From: CAZXVU01 sp964644465
Lineage (GTDB): Bacteria > Chlamydiota > Chlamydiia > Chlamydiales > SM23-39
Reading direction: 5' to 3'
Length of the DNA stretch: 14,511 nt
NCBI GenBank assembly: GCA_964644465.1
Contig: CAZXVU010000049.1
Coordinates: 1 to 14,511 of the forward strand
The notes under the pieces were generated by a model. That model made no database searches and was not told the DNA's origin. It was given only the letters and a program-made list of their open reading frames with translations. How positions within the stretch are numbered: the stretch's first letter is position 1; every line of letters starts with the position of its first letter. Shown piece after piece: positions 1-5,434 of this stretch. The position numbers and the translations under genes are program-made.

Positions 1-2
1 CG

Positions 3-65
3 ATTTCACACCTTGAAGATAGCGGTAAACAATTAGCACAGATCATGTCTCAACAAGCGGTCTGA
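3..65 (+). CDS. C-terminal end of an upstream gene (partial)
   Basis: An open frame enters from the left edge and ends at TGA 63-65. It encodes only about 20 residues, ending LAQIMSQQAV. The tail is helical and rich in Gln, Ala and Ser, like the neighbouring 350-aa protein. It stops 37 bp before that gene with no terminator between them, so the two are probably co-transcribed. If the downstream gene is a CopD-type translocator, this could be the end of its CopB-type partner or of another secreted protein, but the fragment is too short to identify. Confidence 0.55.
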   Translation: MSHLEDSGKQLAQIMSQQAV

Positions 66-102
66 TAGGGTAAAAATTAACAAATAATAATAAGGTAAAA
101 AA

Positions 103-1155
103 ATGGCAGACACATACACAAATAACAATGTTAAGCTAGCTCTTCCTTCAATGCAAGCCGGAGTGAGAGCTCCTAAACTGGATACTGGTTTTGATACTCT
201 ACCAGCCAATCAGACATTGGCGCTTCTAGAGGCAATGCTGGCCATCCAGAAATATGAAAAGACCATGGTGGTTAATAACGCTACGTTAGTGGCAGATGAG
301 GCCATGGCTCTAGGCGGTTCCGTAATAGGAGCAGACGGGAAGGAGACTTTCAATGCTTCTTCTGGGAATGGGATGTTTCAGCACCTCTATGACATTGGTG
401 TAGAAGTCGGAAATCAAAAATCGAATCAGTTGATAGACGACGCTGCCGGTAAGTTTACAGCAGCTGGCATAGGCGCTGTATCTTTAGGAGCTTCACTCGG
501 TACATATTTGGCAAAAACAAATCCAGTACTCAATAAAGCTGATGATGACCTTGCTGATGTTAAAGCAATGGACACCTCTTTAAAAACGCCAGCATCCGAT
601 CTCATAGTAGGCGGCCCAGGCGATGAAATTGAGATGGAAGATTTCGGGGCAAGAGATCCTGAATTCCAAACTAAAGTGAACGCGAAGGTGAGTGGTTGGG
701 CGGATGGTTCAGAACCTCTCGACAACTTCCGTGCAAAAAATCCGGATGGAACGGTCGATGAAGACCAAGCTGCAATCAACAGGAAAGCAGCTCAGCAAGC
801 TCAACAGCATCCAGACGAACTTGCAAAAATCCAGAAAAGGCTCAATGAGAGAGAAAGCTCATTGCAAAGCCAAAAAGCAGCGGCTGAAAATAAATTTAAT
901 TCTTATCAGCAGCTCATCACGACAGGAACTCAGGCGCTTACAAATGTTGCTCAAGCCGGTGCAGAGCTATTCCAAGCATCTGATGCTATCGCTGAAGCAA
1001 AAGCGTCCGCAAATAACACGATTTTGACTACGACCACACAACAAGCTGTGGACGCAGAGCGCAAATTCGAAGAGAAAACACAAGAAGCGCAACAACAAAT
1101 CGCTCAGTGGGCTGCAAACTTTGCCCAAGCTGCCGCGGCGCAAGTACACGCGTAA
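103..1155 (+). CDS. Putative secreted T3SS protein, possibly CopD-like translocator
   Basis: A 350-aa protein with AAGG (92-95) seven bases before the ATG. There is no Sec signal peptide: the N-terminus is polar and Asn/Thr-rich (MADTYTNNN), as is common in type III substrates. Residues about 35-70 are helical. Residues about 118-137 (around AAGIGAVSLGASLG) form the only moderately hydrophobic stretch. From about 225 to the end it is Ala/Gln/Glu-rich and probably coiled coil. There is no cysteine. One weak hydrophobic segment plus a C-terminal amphipathic coil fits the YopD/CopD class of minor translocators, and a T3SS locus lies downstream. I recognise no diagnostic motif, so the assignment is inference. 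It could instead be a chlamydia-specific effector. A strong terminator follows, so this is the last gene of its operon. Confidence 0.5.
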   Translation: MADTYTNNNVKLALPSMQAGVRAPKLDTGFDTLPANQTLALLEAMLAIQKYEKTMVVNNATLVADEAMALGGSVIGADGKETFNASSGNGMFQHLYDIGVEVGNQKSNQLIDDAAGKFTAAGIGAVSLGASLGTYLAKTNPVLNKADDDLADVKAMDTSLKTPASDLIVGGPGDEIEMEDFGARDPEFQTKVNAKVSGWADGSEPLDNFRAKNPDGTVDEDQAAINRKAAQQAQQHPDELAKIQKRLNERESSLQSQKAAAENKFNSYQQLITTGTQALTNVAQAGAELFQASDAIAEAKASANNTILTTTTQQAVDAERKFEEKTQEAQQQIAQWAANFAQAAAAQVHA

Positions 1156-1173
1156 AAAGAGTAAGCATTCTAG

Positions 1174-1206
1174 CCGCTCCCCTTTCTTGGGGAGCGGTTT
1201 TTTTTT
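1174..1206 (+). terminator. Rho-independent terminator
   Basis: A perfect 9-bp stem, CCGCTCCCC (1174-1182) with GGGGAGCGG (1189-1197), closes a 6-base loop TTTCTT and is followed directly by nine T residues (1198-1206). It lies 18 bp past the stop codon of the 350-aa gene. This is a textbook intrinsic terminator and separates the left operon from the accessory patch. Confidence 0.95.
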
Positions 1207-1272
1207 ATCCTTCACATCATTATATCCTTCATATCATTTTTACTGTCGTCACCAAACAAGGCCTTTGACACC
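1207..1272 (+). repeat. Repeat copy A (66 bp, direct copy of C)
   Basis: The first 32 bp (1207-1238) are two units of a 17-bp tandem motif, ATCCTTCAYATCATTWT, the second cut by two bases. That 32-bp core is an exact inverted copy of 1382-1413 (copy B) and a 31/32 direct copy of 1824-1855 (copy C). Similarity to C continues for another 34 bp with 7 mismatches, so A and C are a 66-bp direct repeat at about 88% identity by hand count. It begins on the base after the terminator's T-run. Confidence 0.85.
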
Positions 1273-1381
1273 TTTTAACTTTCTAAAAATTCCACTTGAA
1301 GTCCAATATATTTCCTGACTTTTTAAGCTTAATGCGCAACAAGGGATCTGCGATCAAGGCCTGTAACCATTAGTCATTTAG
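1273..1381. other. Non-coding spacer between repeats A and B
   Basis: About 109 bp, AT-rich, bounded by inverted repeats A and B. I see no gene, no convincing promoter and no RNA gene in it. With its flanks it would make a roughly 207-bp MITE-like unit (1207-1413), but no coding remnant is recognisable inside. Confidence 0.5.
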
Positions 1382-1413
1382 AATGATATGAAGGATATAA
1401 TGATGTGAAGGAT
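1382..1413 (-). repeat. Repeat copy B (inverted), carrying a TATAAT box
   Basis: An exact 32-bp reverse complement of 1207-1238. On the + strand it contains TATAAT (1396-1401), a perfect -10 hexamer, and two GAAGG elements. Its last two bases are the first two of the ATG of the GxxExxY gene (1412). It may therefore supply both the promoter and the translation start of that gene, although no good -35 box is visible 17 bp upstream of the TATAAT. Confidence 0.8.
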
Positions 1414-1816
1414 GGAAAAAGAAAGTAATTTGCCACATTTTGAGTTAACTAGAAATATTCTTAACTGCTGCTTTGAAGTAATGAAGGAATTGGGTTCTGG
1501 TTTTCTCGAAAAGGTCTACAAAAATGCCCTTTTCCTTGTGATGAAAGAGAATGGATTGGAAGTTGAGACAGAACAGCCTTTTGAAGTGAACTTTAGAGGA
1601 AAGATCATCGGTCGATACAGTGCAGATCTTATTGTGGAAAAGACAGTCATTGTTGAGTTAAAATGTTGCGAAAATTTAGTTCGCGAACATCAGGCGCAGC
1701 TATTCAACTATCTAAAAGTCTCTGAACTTCCCATTGGTTTGCTAGTCAATTTTCAGCATCGAAAACTAGAATACAAAAGAATACACAGGACAGAAGAACT
1801 AATCTCTTTCCCCTAA
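1412..1816 (+). CDS. GxxExxY family protein (PD-(D/E)XK nuclease-like)
   Basis: A 134-aa protein covering the full usual length of the GxxExxY family. The naming motif is GFLEKVY at residues 30-36. The PD-(D/E)XK-type core reads D72 in SADLIV, then E82 and K84 in VIVELKC, followed by HQAQLFNYL (93-101) and GLLVNF (109-114), all typical of the family. The acidic and lysine residues needed for metal-dependent nuclease activity are thus present. The family's biological role is not settled. The start at 1412 is the only in-frame ATG before an upstream TGA (1406-1408). GAAGG directly abuts the ATG with no spacing, so ribosome binding looks poor. The gene lies exactly between inverted repeats B and C, which suggests it was acquired as a cassette. 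Confidence 0.88.
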   Translation: MEKESNLPHFELTRNILNCCFEVMKELGSGFLEKVYKNALFLVMKENGLEVETEQPFEVNFRGKIIGRYSADLIVEKTVIVELKCCENLVREHQAQLFNYLKVSELPIGLLVNFQHRKLEYKRIHRTEELISFP

Positions 1817-1823
1817 TTTTTTT

Positions 1824-1889
1824 ATCCTTCATATCATTATATCCTTCATATCATTTTTATTGTCCTCACCAAAAAAGCACCTGGACACC
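1824..1889 (+). repeat. Repeat copy C (66 bp, direct copy of A)
   Basis: The 32-bp core (1824-1855) matches copy A with one change (T1832 against C1215) and is the inverted mate of copy B. It starts 7 bp after the GxxExxY stop codon. The similarity to A continues to 1889. Together B and C form terminal inverted repeats around the GxxExxY gene (1382-1855). It is preceded by a short T-run, as copy A is. Confidence 0.85.
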
Positions 1890-2040
1890 CTCCTCTGACC
1901 AATTTGTATATTCCCAATTTTTCTTACTAAATTATTTTTATTTTTTTTCAACTTGCTGATGCAAGTTCAATTCACTTTTCTTTTTCTTCCTTGAACTTTT
2001 TTTCCTCTGCGTAGAATAATGAGGCAGAGGGGCACGACGC
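1890..2040 (+). promoter_or_regulatory. Probable promoter region of the T3SS operon
   Basis: AT-rich leader with long T and pyrimidine tracts and no supported gene. A 7-bp inverted repeat, AACTTGC-TGAT-GCAAGTT, lies at 1950-1967 and may be an operator. A candidate promoter is TTGAAC (1991-1996) with AATAAT (2015-2020, 18-bp spacer) or TAGAAT (2012-2017, 15-bp spacer). The ribosome-binding site is AGAGGGG (2026-2032), eight bases before the scc4 ATG. The promoter hexamers are guesses by eye. Confidence 0.45.
2004..2030 (+). promoter_or_regulatory. Hairpin overlapping the scc4 ribosome-binding site
   Basis: CCTCTGC (2004-2010) and GCAGAGG (2024-2030) are perfect 7-bp arms around a 13-base loop. 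Two G-U pairs (T2003-G2031, T2002-G2032) can extend the stem. The 3' arm contains most of the Shine-Dalgarno element AGAGGGG of scc4, so the folded RNA would mask it. The same symmetry could instead be a DNA operator over the putative -10 box. If transcription starts downstream of 2017, the 5' arm would be missing from the RNA and only the operator reading would hold. Confidence 0.5.
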
Positions 2041-2442
2041 ATGCTTCGAGAATATATACAGCAAATCTGTAGCGAACTCGCTATTACTCCTGTGCCAAAG
2101 CTGAGCGAGCAGAAGGTATTTCCGCTCAAAGTCAGCAATGAAGTGCAGGTTTCTTTGCGCGATCTCGATCCAGGCGTTTCGATGCAGTCCAGAATTTGTC
2201 CATGTCCCGAAAAAAAAAAGGAAGACCTTTTTATCTATCTGATGCGTGCGAATCTTCTCGGCCAGGGAACTGGCGGAGCGCGCATTGGACTTGAGACGGA
2301 CGAGAAATTCTTGACACTCTCTCTTGGATTGCCGTATGAAATGAACTATCGGACTTTCAGAGAAAATCTGGAGGATTTTGTCAATTATTTGATTTATTGG
2401 CGAGAAGAAGTGGCAAAATTCGAGAAAGAAACAATATTGTAA
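2041..2442 (+). CDS. scc4: T3SS chaperone Scc4 (CT663 homologue)
   Basis: A 133-aa protein, the length expected of C. trachomatis CT663/Scc4, in the same position directly before cdsD. It has the small acidic alpha/beta character of CesT/SycE-type class I chaperones: an N-terminal helix (MLREYIQQICSEL), central strands, and a C-terminal helix (about 105-130, rich in Glu, Phe and Tyr). In Chlamydia, Scc4 pairs with Scc1 to chaperone the gatekeeper CopN, and it also binds sigma66 region 4 and the RNA polymerase beta-flap to repress transcription. Whether this homologue keeps the second role cannot be read from sequence. The ATG at 2041 has AGAGGGG eight bases upstream, partly inside a hairpin. 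A 45-bp gap with a 16-bp palindrome separates it from cdsD. Confidence 0.82.
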   Translation: MLREYIQQICSELAITPVPKLSEQKVFPLKVSNEVQVSLRDLDPGVSMQSRICPCPEKKKEDLFIYLMRANLLGQGTGGARIGLETDEKFLTLSLGLPYEMNYRTFRENLEDFVNYLIYWREEVAKFEKETIL

Positions 2443-2452
2443 ATGTGATAAA

Positions 2453-2468
2453 GCAGTCTATAGACTGC
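2453..2468. repeat. 16-bp perfect palindrome between scc4 and cdsD
   Basis: GCAGTCTATAGACTGC reads the same on both strands. It lies 10 bp after the scc4 stop and 19 bp before the cdsD ATG. A perfect two-fold site of this length could be a dimeric regulator's operator. In RNA it would need a few bases of loop and would form about a 6-bp stem. No T-run follows, so it is not an intrinsic terminator. Confidence 0.7.
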
Positions 2469-2487
2469 AACCGAAACGAAGTTTTTA

Positions 2488-4404
2488 ATGCCGGCGCACT
2501 TAATTGCTGAGGAAGGTCCACACAGAGGACTCATCCTCAATCTGGAAGAAGGCGAAGATTGGATCATCGGACGTGATCCTGATGAAGCTGACTTTGTCAT
2601 TGAGGATAGCACAGTTTCGCGCAAGCATGCGAGGCTTAGCAAAGCCCCTGAAGGGGTTTATCTTAAAAACTTAAGCCGCGTCAATCCTACCCTTGTCAAC
2701 GATGAAGAGCATGATGACCGGGTCCTCCTCAAAGAAGGGGACCGCGTCCAGGTCGGCAATACAGTTTTCCTTTTTTCTGAAGAAGCCCTTCCTGATCTCG
2801 GCAGCACCCCTAAAAAACCGAAGAAGAAAAAGAAAAAGGGCGGATACGACGATATCTTCGGAGATATCGAAGAGCCTGAAGAAGAAATCCCCGCTCCCCC
2901 TCCTGCCCCGCCTCCTGTTGAAGAATCCCGAGAAGAGAGAAGAGAAGAAAGAAGGGAAGAGGCGCGAGAAGCTTCTAAGCCTGAACCGACAGCTTACGAT
3001 ACGATTTTTGAAGATACAGGCGGAGAAGAAGAGCTTCCGTTTAATTTAAGTTCAGAGACCCCTTTATTACTGAAAGTCATTTCAGGCCCTAACGCAGGCG
3101 CTGAGATCGGCATTGAAAAGGGCCGCACCTATATTATTGGAAAAGATCCGAATACCTGCGATGTCGTATTCCAAGACCTGAGCGTATCCCGCAACCATGC
3201 GCGGCTCACCGTAAGCGCCGACGGGATCCTCGAGATTGAAGATTTAGGATCGAAAAATAGCACTGTGGTCAACGGGGCTCCCATTGCGGAAAAGAAAACC
3301 ATCACGCCGCAAGACCTCGTCGCTCTGGGAACAACAGTCTTCTTGATCATCGATCGGGAAGCGCCGCAAGAGACAATCTACTCTCCGATGCTTCCTACCT
3401 ATGAAGCTCCAAAAGTTCCGCCAACGCCTGAAGAAGAAGCTGCTGCGGCTGTTCTTGAAGAGGAAAAGGTCGCAACGAGAGATTGGAAGCGCGAGAGGAT
3501 TCCCACAAAATATTTGATTACCGGGGGAGCATTCCTCCTCATTTTCTTGATTGTTTTCATGAGCTTCTTCTCTTTATTTAAATCAAAAGGGATAGAAGTC
3601 GTTCACAAAGAACCGATCGAAGAAATCAAGGAAGCTCTCGCGAAATTCAAAGACGTTCAGTTTTCCTACAATCCTGGCAGCGGAAAACTATTTCTGGTCG
3701 GTCATGTATCGACTGGCGTTGAATATCAAGAGATGAATTATCGGATCAGCCAGATCGATTTCATTATGAGCACGGAACAAAATGTGGTCATCGATGAAAT
3801 GGTCGTCAAAATGATGAACGACGTCTTGGCTGAAAACAACGCATGGCGCGGGGTGAGCATCCAAACACCTGAAGCCGGTAAATTCACTGCAATAGGATAT
3901 GTCCAAACAAATCTCCAAGCCACTCAGCTTGGGGAATATTTAACGGTGAATTTCCCGTATTTGGACAGGCTGCAAAATAATGTGGCTGTTGAGGAAAATC
4001 TCAATACGCAGCTTCAAAGCATGTTGGTTGCCCATGGATTCGGGGCGATAAGTTTCCAATTGACGAATGGAGATCTCGTTCTGACGGGCATGTACAGCAA
4101 TAAAATGGAAAGCGAATTCAAAGACACAATAAAACTGATCAACGCCATCCCCGGCATCCATTCGGTGAAAAATTTTGCCATCGCAGCGCAGCCGAATCTC
4201 GCAGGGATAGATATAACACAGCAATATCAAGTGACTGGATCATCGATGTTCGATGGCCGAGGATACAGCGTTGTTCTCAATGGAAGAATCTATACTTTGG
4301 GCGATTCTGTCGATGGGATGAAGATCTCTTCGATCGAATCAAATACGATTCTACTTGAAAAAGATGGATTAAAATATAAAATCGACTATATGGCAGGTCG
4401 TTAA
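2488..4404 (+). CDS. cdsD: T3SS inner-membrane ring protein CdsD with two FHA domains
   Basis: A 638-aa SctD/YscD homologue. FHA domain 1 is at about 5-96 (IIGRDP at 26-31, SRKHARL at 44-50, NPTLVN at 66-71). FHA domain 2 is at about 192-289 (IIGKDP, SRNHARL at 234-240, GSKNST at 254-259, VNG). Both keep the Arg/Ser/Asn-type residues that bind phosphothreonine. The linker (about 105-190) is low complexity: Lys-rich, Pro-rich, then Arg/Glu repeats. One transmembrane helix lies at about 342-362. The periplasmic part carries BON-like ring-building modules and ends in a GspC/YscD-like beta segment (GYSVVLNGRIYTLGDSVDG, 590-608). CdsD links the outer ring to the cytoplasmic export machinery. The C. 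trachomatis protein is longer (829 aa as I recall). The Shine-Dalgarno site is weak (GAAG, 2478-2481). Confidence 0.93.
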   Translation: MPAHLIAEEGPHRGLILNLEEGEDWIIGRDPDEADFVIEDSTVSRKHARLSKAPEGVYLKNLSRVNPTLVNDEEHDDRVLLKEGDRVQVGNTVFLFSEEALPDLGSTPKKPKKKKKKGGYDDIFGDIEEPEEEIPAPPPAPPPVEESREERREERREEAREASKPEPTAYDTIFEDTGGEEELPFNLSSETPLLLKVISGPNAGAEIGIEKGRTYIIGKDPNTCDVVFQDLSVSRNHARLTVSADGILEIEDLGSKNSTVVNGAPIAEKKTITPQDLVALGTTVFLIIDREAPQETIYSPMLPTYEAPKVPPTPEEEAAAAVLEEEKVATRDWKRERIPTKYLITGGAFLLIFLIVFMSFFSLFKSKGIEVVHKEPIEEIKEALAKFKDVQFSYNPGSGKLFLVGHVSTGVEYQEMNYRISQIDFIMSTEQNVVIDEMVVKMMNDVLAENNAWRGVSIQTPEAGKFTAIGYVQTNLQATQLGEYLTVNFPYLDRLQNNVAVEENLNTQLQSMLVAHGFGAISFQLTNGDLVLTGMYSNKMESEFKDTIKLINAIPGIHSVKNFAIAAQPNLAGIDITQQYQVTGSSMFDGRGYSVVLNGRIYTLGDSVDGMKISSIESNTILLEKDGLKYKIDYMAGR

Positions 4405-4460
4405 TTTACAAAAATTAATGAGTTGCTGTATATACCGACTGAAATGAGGAGAGGCGGTTT

Positions 4461-4691
4461 ATGTACGGTTTAGAAAAAAAACCAGGTGAAAAGTTTGCCT
4501 TTGATCTTGAAAAAGAAATCAAAGAAAAACCAAGCCACGGAAAAGCAATACTAGATAAGGTTGAAAAACGGATCCAGGAAATGAAAAAGATGCTTAGAGA
4601 AGGTGCGAATGAAAAAGATTTCGACCGCCTTGGCATTCTTTTGCACGGTTACGCTGCCTTGCAGAAAGTCTTAAGAAAAGTAGCGAAATAG
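4461..4691 (+). CDS. cdsE: T3SS needle co-chaperone CdsE
   Basis: A 76-aa, highly charged helical protein at the CT665 position between cdsD and the needle gene. In Chlamydia, CdsE and CdsG bind the needle subunit CdsF and keep it from polymerising in the cytoplasm, like YscE/YscG for YscF. The sequence is Lys/Glu-rich with two predicted amphipathic helices (about 13-45 and 50-75), consistent with a YscE-type hairpin. Assignment rests on size, composition and gene order, because family identity at sequence level is low. AGGAGAGG (4447-4454), six bases upstream of the ATG, is one of the strongest ribosome-binding sites in the window. Confidence 0.82.
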   Translation: MYGLEKKPGEKFAFDLEKEIKEKPSHGKAILDKVEKRIQEMKKMLREGANEKDFDRLGILLHGYAALQKVLRKVAK

Positions 4692-4700
4692 GAGCTTGAA

Positions 4701-4949
4701 ATGGTCAGTCTACCGGGTGTAACCCTCTCTTTCCACTCATTGATTTCAGCCTATAAAAGGTTGCAATCGCAATTGGTCCAACAGGTACGCGCATTAGCAA
4801 GTAAGATCAGCCAGGCCACTCCTGGATCGTTCATCTTGCTGCAGTTCCAAATGAGCCAAGTAACGCAGATCGGCGAATCGATTTCCAACTTGATCTCTCA
4901 GGTCAATTCGGTTATTAACTCAGCCGTAAGGAACCAGAAACCGCAATAA
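4701..4949 (+). CDS. cdsF: T3SS needle subunit CdsF
   Basis: An 82-aa protein of needle-subunit size (SctF/YscF class) with two helices separated by a short turn around residues 39-43 (ATPGS). The C-terminal helix (about 44-76) is rich in Gln, Ser, Ile and Val, as in polymerising needle proteins, and the P-x-x near the turn matches the family's usual P-(S/D)-(N/D/P) loop position. It has no cysteine. Disulfide cross-linking of T3SS components including CdsF has been reported for C. trachomatis elementary bodies, so such cross-linking is impossible here. AGGAG (4690-4694) overlaps the cdsE stop codon and sits six bases before the ATG, so translation is probably coupled to cdsE. Confidence 0.85.
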   Translation: MVSLPGVTLSFHSLISAYKRLQSQLVQQVRALASKISQATPGSFILLQFQMSQVTQIGESISNLISQVNSVINSAVRNQKPQ

Positions 4950-4956
4950 TAGCCGG

Positions 4957-4973
4957 ACTCTAATCATTAGAGT
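4957..4973 (+). promoter_or_regulatory. Intercistronic hairpin after the needle gene
   Basis: ACTCTAA (4957-4963) pairs perfectly with TTAGAGT (4967-4973) over a 3-base loop. It is not followed by a T-run, so it is not an intrinsic terminator. It lies 8 bp after the cdsF stop and could protect the cdsF message end or block 3' exonucleases, raising needle subunit over downstream products. Confidence 0.55.
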
Positions 4974-5011
4974 GTGCTATACAAGGAATAATCCTATAAA
5001 AGGAACCAACA

Positions 5012-5434
5012 ATGGCAACTTGGAAAAAACACAAAGAAGATTTCATCCTGTTCGCAGAGGCAGGCTTTATCGCGGTCAACCAGGCTGATGAAGATTCAGC
5101 GCTCAAGCTCTTCCGCGCTGCGGAACTCTTGGACTCTGATAATGTACTTCCGCAAATCGGCTTTGGCTACCTTCATCTCCACAAATTGGAGCTGAAACAG
5201 GCTGTAAAAGCATTTGAGGATGTTCTGCATAAAGAGCCCCATAACGATATGGCAAAAACATTCTTAGGCCTTTGCATGAGCATGATGCCGAATAGTATCG
5301 ACAAAGGGGAAAAGATCTTGGAGCAGACTTTAAAATCGAAAGATCCGATGATCAAAAAGCTAGCTGCAACAGCGATCGATTTTGTAGAAAAGTTCGTTAA
5401 GAAAACGCCAGGCCCTGCAGGCAAAGGCAAGTAA
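5012..5434 (+). CDS. cdsG: T3SS needle chaperone CdsG (TPR-like)
   Basis: A 140-aa all-helical protein with tetratricopeptide-type repeats. The clearest is at about 31-65 (DSALKLFRAAELLDSD, then PQIGFGYLHL), followed by a second (LKQAVKAFEDVLHKEPHND, then AKTFLGLCMS). It sits at the CT667 position and corresponds to YscG/SctG, which with CdsE cradles the needle monomer. The last 30 residues are Lys-rich and probably flexible. Ribosome-binding site AAGGA (5000-5004) is six to seven bases before the ATG. The TAA stop overlaps the next ATG by one base (TAATG), implying coupled translation. Confidence 0.85.
   Translation: MATWKKHKEDFILFAEAGFIAVNQADEDSALKLFRAAELLDSDNVLPQIGFGYLHLHKLELKQAVKAFEDVLHKEPHNDMAKTFLGLCMSMMPNSIDKGEKILEQTLKSKDPMIKKLAATAIDFVEKFVKKTPGPAGKGK

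Noticed and set aside
426..779. 117-codon minus-strand open frame inside the 350-aa gene
   Set aside because: It lies wholly within a well-supported gene, has a Ser/Pro-rich composition typical of a reverse frame, and has no ribosome-binding site.
1938..2138. 66-codon minus-strand open frame across the scc4 leader
   Set aside because: It overlaps the scc4 start and translates T- and pyrimidine-rich leader into Lys/Ser-rich residues with no recognisable protein character.
2926..2975. GAAGA-rich tandem stretch in cdsD as a possible repeat element
   Set aside because: It stays in frame and encodes the Arg/Glu-rich flexible linker (about residues 148-162), so it is ordinary low-complexity coding sequence.
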